Assembly: GCF_000024185.1 (NCBI RefSeq)
Contig: NC_013790.1
Location: 891,501 to 955,500, forward strand
Length of the DNA: 64,000 bases
Direction of reading: 5' to 3'
Source: Methanobrevibacter ruminantium M1
Lineage (GTDB): Archaea; Methanobacteriota; Methanobacteria; Methanobacteriales; Methanobacteriaceae
Part shown: piece by piece, positions 1 through 8,739 of the stretch
Layout of the letters: the number at the start of each line of letters is the position of its first letter
Position numbering within the stretch: the first letter of the stretch is position 1
Translations under genes and position numbers: made by a program
The notes under the pieces: model-generated
The model's database searches: none
What the model was told of the DNA's origin: nothing
What the model saw: the letters and a program-made list of their open reading frames with translations, nothing else

Positions 1-1079
1 TATTAATTACCAAATTGGCTATTTCAAGCGGTCAAGCCATAGCCAGTATTTTCCAAGTGGGGCCTGCTCTTCTCTTGCAGCAGATAGGTAATTTAGGTAC
101 TCTTATAGCATTGCCTATAGCACTCTTTTTCGGCTTTAGAAGGGAAGTCATCGGTATGACAAGTTCCATTTGCCGTGAACCTAACTTAGGAGTCATTATC
201 GACAAATACGGTTTTAAATCTCCAGAGACCCGCGGAGTATTGGCTGTTTTTGTTATCGGATCCATTTTAGGTACTCCATTCATCAGCTTCCTATCAAGCA
301 TAAGCGCTTCACTGATTCCTATGCACCCATATGCCTATGCAATGGCTTCAGGTGTGGGAAGCGCAAGTATGAATGCCGCTGCCCTTGCTCCTTTGATGCA
401 TATGTTTCCATCAATGGCTACTGATTTGGAGGCTTTTGCCGGATGCAGTAACCTTCTTTCATTCTGTTTCGGTATCTATATGTGTATATTTGTATCATTG
501 CCTCTTGCAGAGCGTATGTATAAGTGGCTATCCCCTCATATAGGCCATGACAAAGAGGAAACAATTGACGATGAGTATGCAATCGAAGGGGTAAAGCATG
601 ATAAGTATGCATCTAAGGAAGAGTTAAGTTCAGGAAAGATTAAAAGATGGGCTACATTCCTTCTTATATTCTCATTCACCGTTGCTGTAGGAAATTATAT
701 AGGATATCACACTTCATTGCTGGATTCATTCATTGGAATGATCATTATTTCACTTATAACCATTCTGGGAATGTCTCTTGAAAGGATAATTCCTTGGAAT
801 ATTCAATCAATCATTTATATAAGCCTGATTGGTATAATTGTGGCTATTCCAGGCATGCCAACTGCTGATTTCATTGTGCGTTATGTTTCTCAAATTGATC
901 TGACCACAATATGTACTGCATTCCTGGCTTATGTAGGTATAGCTATAGGAAATGATTGGGAAGAGTTTAAAAAGATTGGTTGGAGAGGAATCATTATCAC
1001 TCTAATTGTAATTTCTGGAACTTATTTATGTTCAGCAGGAATTGCTCATTTGACTTTAGTGGCTACTGGAATGGTATAA
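1..1079 (+). CDS. DUF3100 family membrane protein, 5' truncated by the window edge
   Basis: The reading frame is open from the first base with no stop, so the true start lies outside the window; a TTG at 15 is internal. The visible part (about 359 residues) is a polytopic membrane protein with many hydrophobic segments. It carries the conserved-looking stretches GPALLLQQIGNLGT, REPNLGVIIDKYG and GVGSASMNAAA that I associate with DUF3100 proteins, plus a charged cytoplasmic-type loop at about residues 180-215 (HDKEETIDDEYAIEG). Transport is the usual guess for this family, but no substrate is established. It ends at TAA 1077-1079 and converges on the adhesin gene on the other strand. Family assignment is from memory of the family pattern; function is unknown. 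Confidence 0.8.
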   Translation, partial: LITKLAISSGQAIASIFQVGPALLLQQIGNLGTLIALPIALFFGFRREVIGMTSSICREPNLGVIIDKYGFKSPETRGVLAVFVIGSILGTPFISFLSSISASLIPMHPYAYAMASGVGSASMNAAALAPLMHMFPSMATDLEAFAGCSNLLSFCFGIYMCIFVSLPLAERMYKWLSPHIGHDKEETIDDEYAIEGVKHDKYASKEELSSGKIKRWATFLLIFSFTVAVGNYIGYHTSLLDSFIGMIIISLITILGMSLERIIPWNIQSIIYISLIGIIVAIPGMPTADFIVRYVSQIDLTTICTAFLAYVGIAIGNDWEEFKKIGWRGIIITLIVISGTYLCSAGIAHLTLVATGMV

Positions 1080-1211
1080 TTAGCTTAATGGGGTCTTTAA
1101 AAATAGTTTTTGCTTTAGCTTTTTTTATATATTTTTTTATATTTTTTAATTCCAAAAATTTTTTTAAATTTTTAATTTTGACATTTTAATCTTATTTTAA
1201 AAAAAGTAAAA

Positions 1212-1233
1212 AGATAGAATTAAAATTCTATCT
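1212..1233. terminator. Bidirectional terminator hairpin between convergent genes
   Basis: AGATAGAATT (1212-1221) and AATTCTATCT (1224-1233) form a near-perfect inverted repeat with a tiny loop. T-rich DNA follows on the + strand (1239 onward) and A-rich DNA precedes it, which reads as T-rich on the - strand. It sits between the convergent DUF3100 and adhesin genes, as expected for a shared terminator. Archaeal termination depends mainly on T-tracts, so the hairpin may be accessory. Confidence 0.5.
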
Positions 1234-1287
1234 AAAATTGTTTTTCTTCTTATTTTATTTTTCAGACTTTAACTTATTCTAGTTAAT

Positions 1288-4251
1288 TTAATCGTCCTTA
1301 TTTTTTCTTCTAAATGCAAATAGAACCAATAGGATTAATGCAATTGGTATGATTAATAAAGAATAATTTATATCAAATAATTTGGTCTCATTTTCATCGA
1401 TTTCCTTATTAGAACTCTCATTATTCAAATCAGTTTTTTTATCAGAATAATTCATATCCTTATTATTGGAGTTTGAATCATCATTATTTTCATTATTTTC
1501 TTTTAAATTTAAATAATCATTGTCTAAATTTGAATCAATAGAATTTAAAAGACTATTTTTCATTTTAGAATATCTTAAACCATTTTTATTATAATAATTC
1601 TTATTATTATCATTATTCTTATTGCCATTGCTTTGATGATTGTTTGGATTATTGGACTTATTGGAGTCATCTGAATCATCAGTAACATTATCTGAATTAT
1701 CATTTGAATTATTCGGATTATCTGATTCATCATTGGAGTCATTTGAATCGTCTGAATCCTCGGAATCATCATCCGATTCATTGTTTTCCAAAACATCTAA
1801 GCTGACAATCTCATTATCCAAAATTGCATTTACTGTCTTTGCAAGCTTCATATCAGTTGAAGTGGAAGCTGAACCATTAACAATATTCAAATTGTACTTA
1901 ATTTTACTGTCTTCGCTTACCACTTGAATACTTGATTTTAAAATAGGCAATTTATCTGGATTCTCTAATTTGAAGCTATTGTTGTTTTTATCCTTTCCAT
2001 TAAGGCTTATGGTCAAATTAGAGACCTTTTTTTGCATAAGGGGGGTTGAATTGGTAAAATTCATTTCAATCCATTTGAAGTCTTCATCAATATTGAAGTT
2101 TAAGAGTTCATCAAAGTTTGGATTGTTTTCTCCCCACCAATTATTGCTTATTAATAAGTAATCTCCGCTATCATAAAGCCCATCTCCCTCTGGAGCGGAA
2201 TTATCCAATATTTGGCAATACTCTATATTTGTATCTTTTCTAGAGATAATGGCTCCGCCGTAGTTTTGAGCGGTATTGTTTACTAGAACGGATCCGCTCA
2301 TATAAAGCTTGCCATTATTGTCAATCGCCCCTCCGTTGTTTGTGACCTTATTGTTTGTGAAAGTGGAGTTTGTGACAGTCAAATCTCCCCCATTGTCAAT
2401 TGCACCTGCACCAAATGCCTTGTTTCTGCTGAATAAGGAGTTTTGGATTGTCATGATTGCGCTATTATCAATTGCAGCACCATAACTTAAGGCATTGTTC
2501 AATAGAAACAGTGAGGAGTCTATAAATATATTCCCTTCTCTTGTAAAGATTACTCCGCCTTCATCTGCTCCGCTTGTTTGCTTAAATATGGAATCTTTAA
2601 TCTTAATGTTTCCGTTTACGCTTAAGATGACTCCTGCTTTGTGGCTTACAGATTGTTTGGTAAAGTTAGAGCTCTCTATTAAAAAGTCTCCTAAGTTATA
2701 GATTCCTGCAGCTTCATAGGCTTTATTTGAATCAAAAGAGGATTTGTTTACTGTTAGGTTCTTTTGATTATAGATTGCTCCACCGTAATTGGCTTCATTT
2801 GAGTTTAGGGTGCTTTTTTCTATAATCAATTTTCCTTTATTGAATATTGCTCCTCCAGTTTCTCCAGAGTTGCCATTTAAGGTGGAATCACTTATTTTTG
2901 CTGATATGTCTCCTATGAAGACTCCGCCTCCGGAATTTCCATTATTGTCCTTTATATTAGTGTTATGGATTTCTGCAGGGTGCTTGTCAGCATAGATTCC
3001 TCCTCCATTGCTTTTAGCATTGTTGTTTATAATGGAAGAGTTATTTACAGTCAGATAAGCTTGCTTTGCATCAATTCCCCCTCCAATTTTAGCATTGTTG
3101 TTTATTATGGTGGAATTGATGACAATCAATCTGCTGTCTGCATCTGCAAAAAGGCCTCCTCCTTCATCTGCATAGTTGTTTTCTATCAGGCAATCATTTA
3201 CAGTCATCTTAAATTCAAAGGTGTATAATCCTCCTCCGTACATGTCTGCAGTATTGTTTTTGATTGTGGAATTGTATATTTCACAGCTTCCCCAATTTTT
3301 AACAGTACCTCCTAATTGGCTTGCAGAGTTTAAGAACATCTCACAATCGTATATTGATAGGGTTCCATGATTATTGTAGATAACACCGCCACGAGCTCCC
3401 TTGTTAAAGGAAAAGGTGGAATTAGAGATAGTTAGCTTTCCAATATTATTGTAAATGGCTCCTCCGTCTCCATTGCATCTGTTGCCTTTGAATGTGGACT
3501 TGGATATTATTGCATTTGCATTTTCCAAATCCAAGGCTCCTCCAAGAAGTCCGCTATTGTTTTCAAAGAGACTGTTGTATATTTCAATTTCTGAGCCTTC
3601 AGAGGAGTATACTGCTCCTCCGCCAGCATTATTGTTTGAAATTGAACAGCTATCTATACTCAATAGTCCATTGTTATAGATGGCTCCTCCATCCTCATAA
3701 CTTGTATTTCCATTGATAAGGCTTAATCCATAAAGATTTAATTGAATTCCCTTATTAATGATAAATATGTTTGATTTGGAGTTTCCGTCCAGTATTGTTT
3801 TTATGTCAAGATCGGATAAATTTTTATAGCCATATCCATAAATATTTAGGTTTTTATTTATGATAATTGGACTTCCATTGCCTATATATGTTTTGTCTTC
3901 TAAGAATATTGAATCTCCATCTTTATGACTATTGATCAACTCTTGTATATAGTTAAAATCATTATTTGAGTTTCCATCATTTAGTTTTTTATCATTCATT
4001 TCTAAATGATTTTGATTATCATTTGATTCTAAATGATCTAATTTTTTATCAGGTAACTCATAATAATTTGTATCATAGTCATTTTCATTGATAGAAACCT
4101 TTTCATCATTTGGAATTGTGGAGATATCAGCGTATTCTGCAATGATACCATTGTCACTTGCATTGACTGTATTCATAATTAATATTGAAAAAATTAAGGT
4201 TAAAATTAAAATTAACTTTAATTTTTCATTATTTATTATTTCACCTCCCAT
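1288..4251 (-). CDS. Adhesin-like surface protein, right-handed beta-helix with Pmp-type repeats and C-terminal membrane anchor
   Basis: This is a 987-residue secreted surface protein. An N-terminal signal segment (LILILTLIFSILIMNTVNA, about residues 13-31) is followed by an acidic Asn/Asp-rich linker. A long run of short repeats of the GGAIYN/GGGIYA...SxFxxN type (about residues 170-720) is typical of polymorphic-membrane-protein/beta-helix adhesins of Methanobrevibacter. A Ser/Asn/Asp low-complexity stalk follows (about 810-950), then one C-terminal helix ending in the basic stop-transfer RRKNKDD. The NNWWGxNNP motif after the helix domain recurs in this adhesin group. The start is uncertain: the ATG at 4251 has no upstream Shine-Dalgarno. 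It is itself followed by GGAGGTGA, which would place an ATA at 4236 at the ideal 7-base spacing. Adhesion to cells or rumen partners is inference. Confidence 0.85.
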   Translation of the reverse strand: MGGEIINNEKLKLILILTLIFSILIMNTVNASDNGIIAEYADISTIPNDEKVSINENDYDTNYYELPDKKLDHLESNDNQNHLEMNDKKLNDGNSNNDFNYIQELINSHKDGDSIFLEDKTYIGNGSPIIINKNLNIYGYGYKNLSDLDIKTILDGNSKSNIFIINKGIQLNLYGLSLINGNTSYEDGGAIYNNGLLSIDSCSISNNNAGGGAVYSSEGSEIEIYNSLFENNSGLLGGALDLENANAIISKSTFKGNRCNGDGGAIYNNIGKLTISNSTFSFNKGARGGVIYNNHGTLSIYDCEMFLNSASQLGGTVKNWGSCEIYNSTIKNNTADMYGGGLYTFEFKMTVNDCLIENNYADEGGGLFADADSRLIVINSTIINNNAKIGGGIDAKQAYLTVNNSSIINNNAKSNGGGIYADKHPAEIHNTNIKDNNGNSGGGVFIGDISAKISDSTLNGNSGETGGAIFNKGKLIIEKSTLNSNEANYGGAIYNQKNLTVNKSSFDSNKAYEAAGIYNLGDFLIESSNFTKQSVSHKAGVILSVNGNIKIKDSIFKQTSGADEGGVIFTREGNIFIDSSLFLLNNALSYGAAIDNSAIMTIQNSLFSRNKAFGAGAIDNGGDLTVTNSTFTNNKVTNNGGAIDNNGKLYMSGSVLVNNTAQNYGGAIISRKDTNIEYCQILDNSAPEGDGLYDSGDYLLISNNWWGENNPNFDELLNFNIDEDFKWIEMNFTNSTPLMQKKVSNLTISLNGKDKNNNSFKLENPDKLPILKSSIQVVSEDSKIKYNLNIVNGSASTSTDMKLAKTVNAILDNEIVSLDVLENNESDDDSEDSDDSNDSNDESDNPNNSNDNSDNVTDDSDDSNKSNNPNNHQSNGNKNNDNNKNYYNKNGLRYSKMKNSLLNSIDSNLDNDYLNLKENNENNDDSNSNNKDMNYSDKKTDLNNESSNKEIDENETKLFDINYSLLIIPIALILLVLFAFRRKNKDD

Positions 4252-4491
4252 AAGACTTTAAATAAAATATTTAGATAAAAATTTACTCATATTTAACTAT
4301 TTTAGAAGTTTTAATGAATTTAATTAAATATTTTATTTAAACGTTATTTAATTTTATATTAACGTTAATTCTTCATTTGTTTTAAATCTTATTTATACTA
4401 TATTATTTGATTCTAGCAATTTTTTAATCTCAATGAATTTTTTTAATCTATTTTTTTAATCTTAATCTATCAACTTACTTTTAGACTTGGG

Positions 4492-4523
4492 CTTAAGTTT
4501 AAACTTAAGTTTAAAATATAAAT
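4492..4523 (+). promoter_or_regulatory. Promoter with 18-bp palindrome overlapping the TATA region, upstream of the MmgE/PrpD gene
   Basis: CTTAAGTTTAAACTTAAG (4492-4509) is a perfect palindrome, and CTTAAGTTTAAA is also present twice in tandem (4492-4503, 4504-4515). A TATA-like TTTAAAATATAAAT (4510-4523) follows, with the ATG at 4555. The leader would be short (about 10-15 bases), and there is no good Shine-Dalgarno before the ATG. A dimeric regulator covering the TFB/TBP site is a reasonable inference. Confidence 0.45.
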
Positions 4524-4554
4524 CTTATTAAATAGTAAGAATAAAAATAAGATT

Positions 4555-5988
4555 ATGATTATTCATGAATTGTCTAGATTTCTAATAGATTTAAAATATG
4601 ATGATATTCCAAAGGAATCTATTGAAAAGGCCAAACTCTGCTTTTTAGATTATCTTTCAGTTTATTTTAGGGGATTGGAAAGTGAAAACTCTAAAATAGC
4701 CATTAAGACCATATATAAACTATTTGGAGATAATTTTAATTCCTTGAATAAGGCATTCATCAATGGAATAGCATCCCATAGCCTAGATTTGGATGATGGC
4801 CATAGATTGGCTCAATTGCATCCGGGTTCTATTGTCTTTTCAAGCCTTTTGGCACTCATAAGCGATAAGTCTTTAGATTTAGACATTTCAACAGAGAAAT
4901 TCATTGAATCTATTGTGGCAGGTTATGAAGTAGCTATCGCTCTTGGAATCCTTGTTAATCCAAACCATAGAAATCAGGGATTTCATAGCACAGGAACAAT
5001 AGGAACCATTGCTGCAGGTGCAGTTGCTTCAAAAATCCTTAATTTAAATCTAGAACAGACAGAGCATTGCTTAGGATTGTGCACAACCCAATCTGCAGGT
5101 CTTCTTGAGGCAGATCATGCTGGGACTATGGGTAAATCTTTCCATGTTGGAAATGCTTGTTATGGCGGAATCATCTCTGCATTCCTTGCTAAAAATGGTT
5201 TTACTGGAGGAGAATCCATAATCGATGGTAAAGAAGGATTTTTAAAGGCCATGTCCTTAAAAACTTATGAGGATTATTTGGATGCAGATAATAATGATTT
5301 AGACTATTTAAGAATTTCTAAGTTTTTAGAGGATAATTTAGGCAAGTTCCATATAAATGAGGTTTATTTGAAGAAATTCCCATTTTGCAGACATATTCAC
5401 TCTTCAATTGATTCAACTCTCTATTTAAAGGAATCTATTGTTAATTCGGATGATTTTGATTCTTTAGATTCTATTGGTTTGGATTCAATTGATTCCATTG
5501 AAGTAAAAACCTACAAGATAGCAAGTGAACATGATAATTTCAATCCAAAGAATCCACAGGATTTAAAGCAGTCATTGCCTTATGCAGTGGCCATTTCTCT
5601 GGTTTTAAATGATTTAAGTTTAGATTCAATTGATGAATTAAAAGATGATGGTCTTTTTGATGAAAAGTCCAATAAGGAATATGTTTTAAAAATTAAAGAA
5701 ATTATATCAAAGATAAATATTATCTATGACAAGGATTTGGATGATTTGGCTCCTCAAATGCGTCCTTCTCAAGTGACAATTAAATTCAAGGACAATTCAA
5801 GGGATAGCATTAAACATACTGTCTATTATCCTTTGGGTGAAGTGGAAAATCCATTAAGCGAAGAGGATATTTTAGAAAAGTTCAAGCTTTTAAATCCTAA
5901 GTTTAATATTGATAAATTACAAATAATTAAACATATGGAAGAATATTCAATTGATGAGCTTTTTAGGGAGCTAGATTTGATTGATTAG
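4555..5988 (+). CDS. MmgE/PrpD family protein (2-methylcitrate dehydratase-like)
   Basis: This 477-residue protein has the normal length for the MmgE/PrpD family (2-methylcitrate dehydratase, aconitate decarboxylase, iminodisuccinate epimerase). Supporting stretches are the N-terminal helical start with KAKLCFLDYLSV, LDLDDGHRLAQLHPGS (about residues 77-92), the Gly-rich GFHSTGTIGTIAAGAVASKI (about 141-160), MGKSFHVGNACYGG and KKFPFCRHIHSSID. Family members act on tricarboxylic or related acids without a cofactor; the substrate here cannot be read from sequence. It heads a cluster with a U32-like barrel protein, a class I fumarase alpha subunit and a citrate synthase-fold enzyme, which points to organic-acid metabolism. 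The last 30 bases are partly duplicated just after the stop (about 5998-6030). Confidence 0.85.
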   Translation: MIIHELSRFLIDLKYDDIPKESIEKAKLCFLDYLSVYFRGLESENSKIAIKTIYKLFGDNFNSLNKAFINGIASHSLDLDDGHRLAQLHPGSIVFSSLLALISDKSLDLDISTEKFIESIVAGYEVAIALGILVNPNHRNQGFHSTGTIGTIAAGAVASKILNLNLEQTEHCLGLCTTQSAGLLEADHAGTMGKSFHVGNACYGGIISAFLAKNGFTGGESIIDGKEGFLKAMSLKTYEDYLDADNNDLDYLRISKFLEDNLGKFHINEVYLKKFPFCRHIHSSIDSTLYLKESIVNSDDFDSLDSIGLDSIDSIEVKTYKIASEHDNFNPKNPQDLKQSLPYAVAISLVLNDLSLDSIDELKDDGLFDEKSNKEYVLKIKEIISKINIIYDKDLDDLAPQMRPSQVTIKFKDNSRDSIKHTVYYPLGEVENPLSEEDILEKFKLLNPKFNIDKLQIIKHMEEYSIDELFRELDLID

Positions 5989-6098
5989 AATTTTTAAACA
6001 ACTAGATTTGATGGATTGAATTTATAAACAGTTTAACAAATTATATTTTTATAAAATTTCATATTTCAATTATTTTCATAATTTTACAAAGTGATTAT

Positions 6099-6977
6099 AT
6101 GATGGATGAAACTAAAAATTCATTAAAAGAATTAGGCATTAATGAATTGCATGATGATTATGTGTCCCAAAAGCGATTTGAAGATGGAGGGCAATATAGG
6201 TTTGAAGTTCCAGGAATTCAAGGTCCTTCTGCACTCGAGTCTCTTTTAAATGCTTGTGATGATTTTGATTTAACCATTCACAGAGCCACTCAAACCAAAG
6301 GAATAATGTTCTTATTGGATGAAGAGATAGAAGACATGGTTGATTTGGCTGATGATGCAAATATTCAGTTATTCTTGGCTGTTGGCCCAAGGGCTCCTTA
6401 TGATACAAGTGCTACCGTTCAAACAGAAGAGGGAAAAAGAATAGGCTATCGTCTTAGAGGATATAAAAACCTTGTCTATGCAATAGAGGATGTTAAAAGG
6501 GCTGTTGGCCTTGGAGTTAGAGGCATCCTATTGTATGATGAAGGCTTGCTCTTTGCCCTTTCTAAAATGAGGGAGAATGGAGAGCTTCCATCTGACCTTA
6601 AGTTTAAGCTTTCTGCACATGCTGGATGTTCCAATCCAGCTTCAGCTAAGTTATTTGAATCAATCGGATTGAATTCATTAAATCCAGTTCGTGACCTTCA
6701 AATCCCTATGTTAGCATCCCTGCGTGATGCAATAGACATTCCTATTGATGTTCATACTGAAAATCCAAAGTCTACAGGAGGTTTCATCCGCCATTATGAG
6801 GTTCCAGAAATGATTAAGGTGGCAAGCCCTATCTATCTGAAGACTGGAGGATCTGTTGCAAAGCATCATAGCTGGGATACAACAGACCAGGAGGCTCGCC
6901 AAAGAGCTAAACAGGTTGCTTTAATTAGGGACTTGATTGAAAGGTTCTATCCTGAGGCTCAAATGTCTAAATTATGA
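6099..6977 (+). CDS. U32 peptidase-like TIM-barrel protein of unknown function
   Basis: This 292-residue soluble protein has alternating beta/alpha character that fits a TIM barrel. The signature-like pieces are VPGIQGPSALESL (about 38-50), DVHTENPKSTGGFIRHYEVP (about 218-237) and LKTGGSVAKHHSWDTT (about 246-261). Proteins with these pieces are usually labelled 'U32 family peptidase', but proteolysis has not been shown for this branch, and an enzyme acting on a small acid is equally possible. A GTGAT Shine-Dalgarno (6091-6095) precedes tandem ATGs at 6099 and 6102. It lies 110 bases after the MmgE/PrpD gene and is likely co-transcribed with it. Confidence 0.6.
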   Translation: MMDETKNSLKELGINELHDDYVSQKRFEDGGQYRFEVPGIQGPSALESLLNACDDFDLTIHRATQTKGIMFLLDEEIEDMVDLADDANIQLFLAVGPRAPYDTSATVQTEEGKRIGYRLRGYKNLVYAIEDVKRAVGLGVRGILLYDEGLLFALSKMRENGELPSDLKFKLSAHAGCSNPASAKLFESIGLNSLNPVRDLQIPMLASLRDAIDIPIDVHTENPKSTGGFIRHYEVPEMIKVASPIYLKTGGSVAKHHSWDTTDQEARQRAKQVALIRDLIERFYPEAQMSKL

Positions 6978-6993
6978 AATTTAACATTTTATT

Positions 6994-7049
6994 AGATTAT
7001 CAGATTTTCAGATTATCGGATTATCAGATTATCAGATTATCAGATTATT
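6994..7049 (+). repeat. Seven tandem copies of an 8-bp unit (AGATTATC) before the fumarase gene
   Basis: Copies start at 6994, 7002 (AGATTTTC), 7010, 7018 (GGATTATC), 7026, 7034 and 7042 (AGATTATT). The array fills the spacer between the U32-like gene and the fumarase alpha gene, 37 bases before its ATG. Such octamer arrays change copy number by slipped-strand replication. Confidence 0.85.
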
Positions 7050-7085
7050 TACTTATTGCAAATTGTTCTAAAGAGATGTATTTTT

Positions 7086-7970
7086 ATGGATTTAATTAAA
7101 AAAGTTGAAGATGCAGTTGTTAAGGCAGGAAGCGGATATAGTGAAGATAGATTAACTGCATATGAAAACGCATTAAGACTGGAAGAAGAAAAGGGAAATG
7201 AAAATGCAGTTTGGGCTTTAGAACAAATGATTGAAAACTTTAAAGTAGCAAAAGAAAATAAGCTTCCCCTATGTGATGACACAGGAATCCCTCATATAAT
7301 AATTGAGATAGGTTATAATAGGGAGATTCCTAAAAACTTTTTTAATGATATTAATGCAGGCATAGCAAATGGTTTGGATAAACTTCCTGGAAGGCCTATG
7401 GCAGTTAAGGGCAATGATATTGAAAGAATCGAGCAATCAAAGGGTTTATATGCCGAGTCCAATATGATGAAACCTGCCTCTTTTCTTATTGAAGAGAAGG
7501 ATGATTCCACTTATGGAAGAAAAATAGGCATCGATGATGATAAGATAAGAATAAATGTCCTTCTAGAAGGTGGAGGTCCTGAAATCAGAGCTAAAACATA
7601 TAGGGTTTTTCATAAGAGAGATTCAAATATCGTATTTAATGAAGCACTCAGCTGGCTAAAGGAGTCTTTGTCTATGTTGGGTTGCACTCCTTCAATTCCA
7701 GCCATTGGCATAGGAAGAAGCCACTTCGAGGCAAATTCATTGATGTTAAGGGCTATGGTTCATGGCAATCTTAATGATCAATCAGATATTGAAAAATACA
7801 TTGCAGATGAGTTGAATAAGACAAATATCGGTCCTTTAGGCCTTGGCGGTGTGACAACTGTTCTTGGATCTTTTGTAAATATTGGATATCAGCGAGCTAG
7901 CGGCGTTAGGATAGTTGCAGTTAGGCCTGCCTGTTTTGTTGAACCTAGAGTTTCTAGCTTTGAATTTTAA
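7086..7970 (+). CDS. Fumarate hydratase (class I) alpha subunit / TtdA family
   Basis: This 294-residue protein matches the N-terminal half of class I iron-sulfur fumarases and L(+)-tartrate dehydratase alpha subunits, which interconvert fumarate and malate (or dehydrate tartrate). The three cysteines expected to hold the 4Fe-4S cluster are visible: Cys63 in LCDDTG, Cys200 in GCTPSIPAIGIGRS and Cys283 in RPACFVEPR. The GPLGLGGVTTVLG stretch (249-261) is also typical. The start is taken at ATG 7086, because the frame upstream to 7056 (TTG) encodes a non-conserved decapeptide. The beta subunit needed for activity is not in this window. In methanogens the enzyme serves the reductive partial TCA route; here it sits beside other organic-acid enzymes. 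Confidence 0.88.
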   Translation: MDLIKKVEDAVVKAGSGYSEDRLTAYENALRLEEEKGNENAVWALEQMIENFKVAKENKLPLCDDTGIPHIIIEIGYNREIPKNFFNDINAGIANGLDKLPGRPMAVKGNDIERIEQSKGLYAESNMMKPASFLIEEKDDSTYGRKIGIDDDKIRINVLLEGGGPEIRAKTYRVFHKRDSNIVFNEALSWLKESLSMLGCTPSIPAIGIGRSHFEANSLMLRAMVHGNLNDQSDIEKYIADELNKTNIGPLGLGGVTTVLGSFVNIGYQRASGVRIVAVRPACFVEPRVSSFEF

Positions 7971-8739
7971 AAATCTCTTTTTGTTTTTATCTTAAAAATT
8001 CTTTGCATATTTGCAAATTAATTTTTTTTTTTGATTTTTTGTATTTTTCTAAATTTCTTTTTTTCTAGATTTCTATTTTTTCTATTTTTATATTTTTTAT
8101 TTTTTGTTCCATATCATATGAATTGTTTCAAGCAAGCAAAACTTTTTACTTCTATTGTTTGTGATGTAGCAGATAGTTCTAATCCATAAAAACTTTTCAT
8201 TTGTTCTATATTGTCCTAATTGTTTATATTTAACTAAACTATTCTGTTTTATTCAATAAAAATTGTTTTATGACTATAAAATCAACTGTTTTCCATTAAA
8301 TTTTTTAATACTTTCCTATATAATTATCTGCCCATATATATCTGGCTTTAATTTTTTAATAGTTTAGATAAAAATACAATTTTTATTTAATTTATCTATC
8401 ATTAAATTGTAGTTAATTATAAAGATTATATTTTTTATTTTCCATATTTTCAAAAATTTTCAATTAAATTTTTCAAGCCATCAAAAATGGTTTTTTTATC
8501 AATTTCAAAAATTCATTTTTTCATTATTTTAAAAAAATTTATTATAAAGGTAAATTATATTTAATCATGTAATAAAATTTTTAAAAAAATTATCAATTCT
8601 TTTAAGTTTATTATTTTGCAAATTGATTTTTCTATATTTGACTTTTAAGTTTATTATTTTGCAAATTGATTTTTCTATATTTAACTTTTAAGTTTTCTAA
8701 ATCCAAATTTGAATTTTCAAAACCTGACTATGTGATACT
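7971..8739. other. 770-bp AT-rich spacer with a 43-bp tandem duplication
   Basis: No reading frame of convincing coding character on either strand. Long T-runs at 8020-8110 probably end the fumarase transcript. Near the right end a 43-bp unit is repeated: copies at 8599-8641 and 8642-8684 differ by one base, and a partial third copy runs 8685-8697. The gene at 8740 probably has its own promoter here. Confidence 0.7.
8599..8697 (+). repeat. 43-bp direct tandem repeat (2.3 copies)
   Basis: The unit begins CTTTTAAGTTTATTATTTTG. Copies 1 and 2 are identical except for G/A near the end; the third copy is cut after 13 bases. It lies in the promoter-proximal region of the citryl-CoA lyase-like gene, so copy number could alter promoter spacing. 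Confidence 0.85.
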
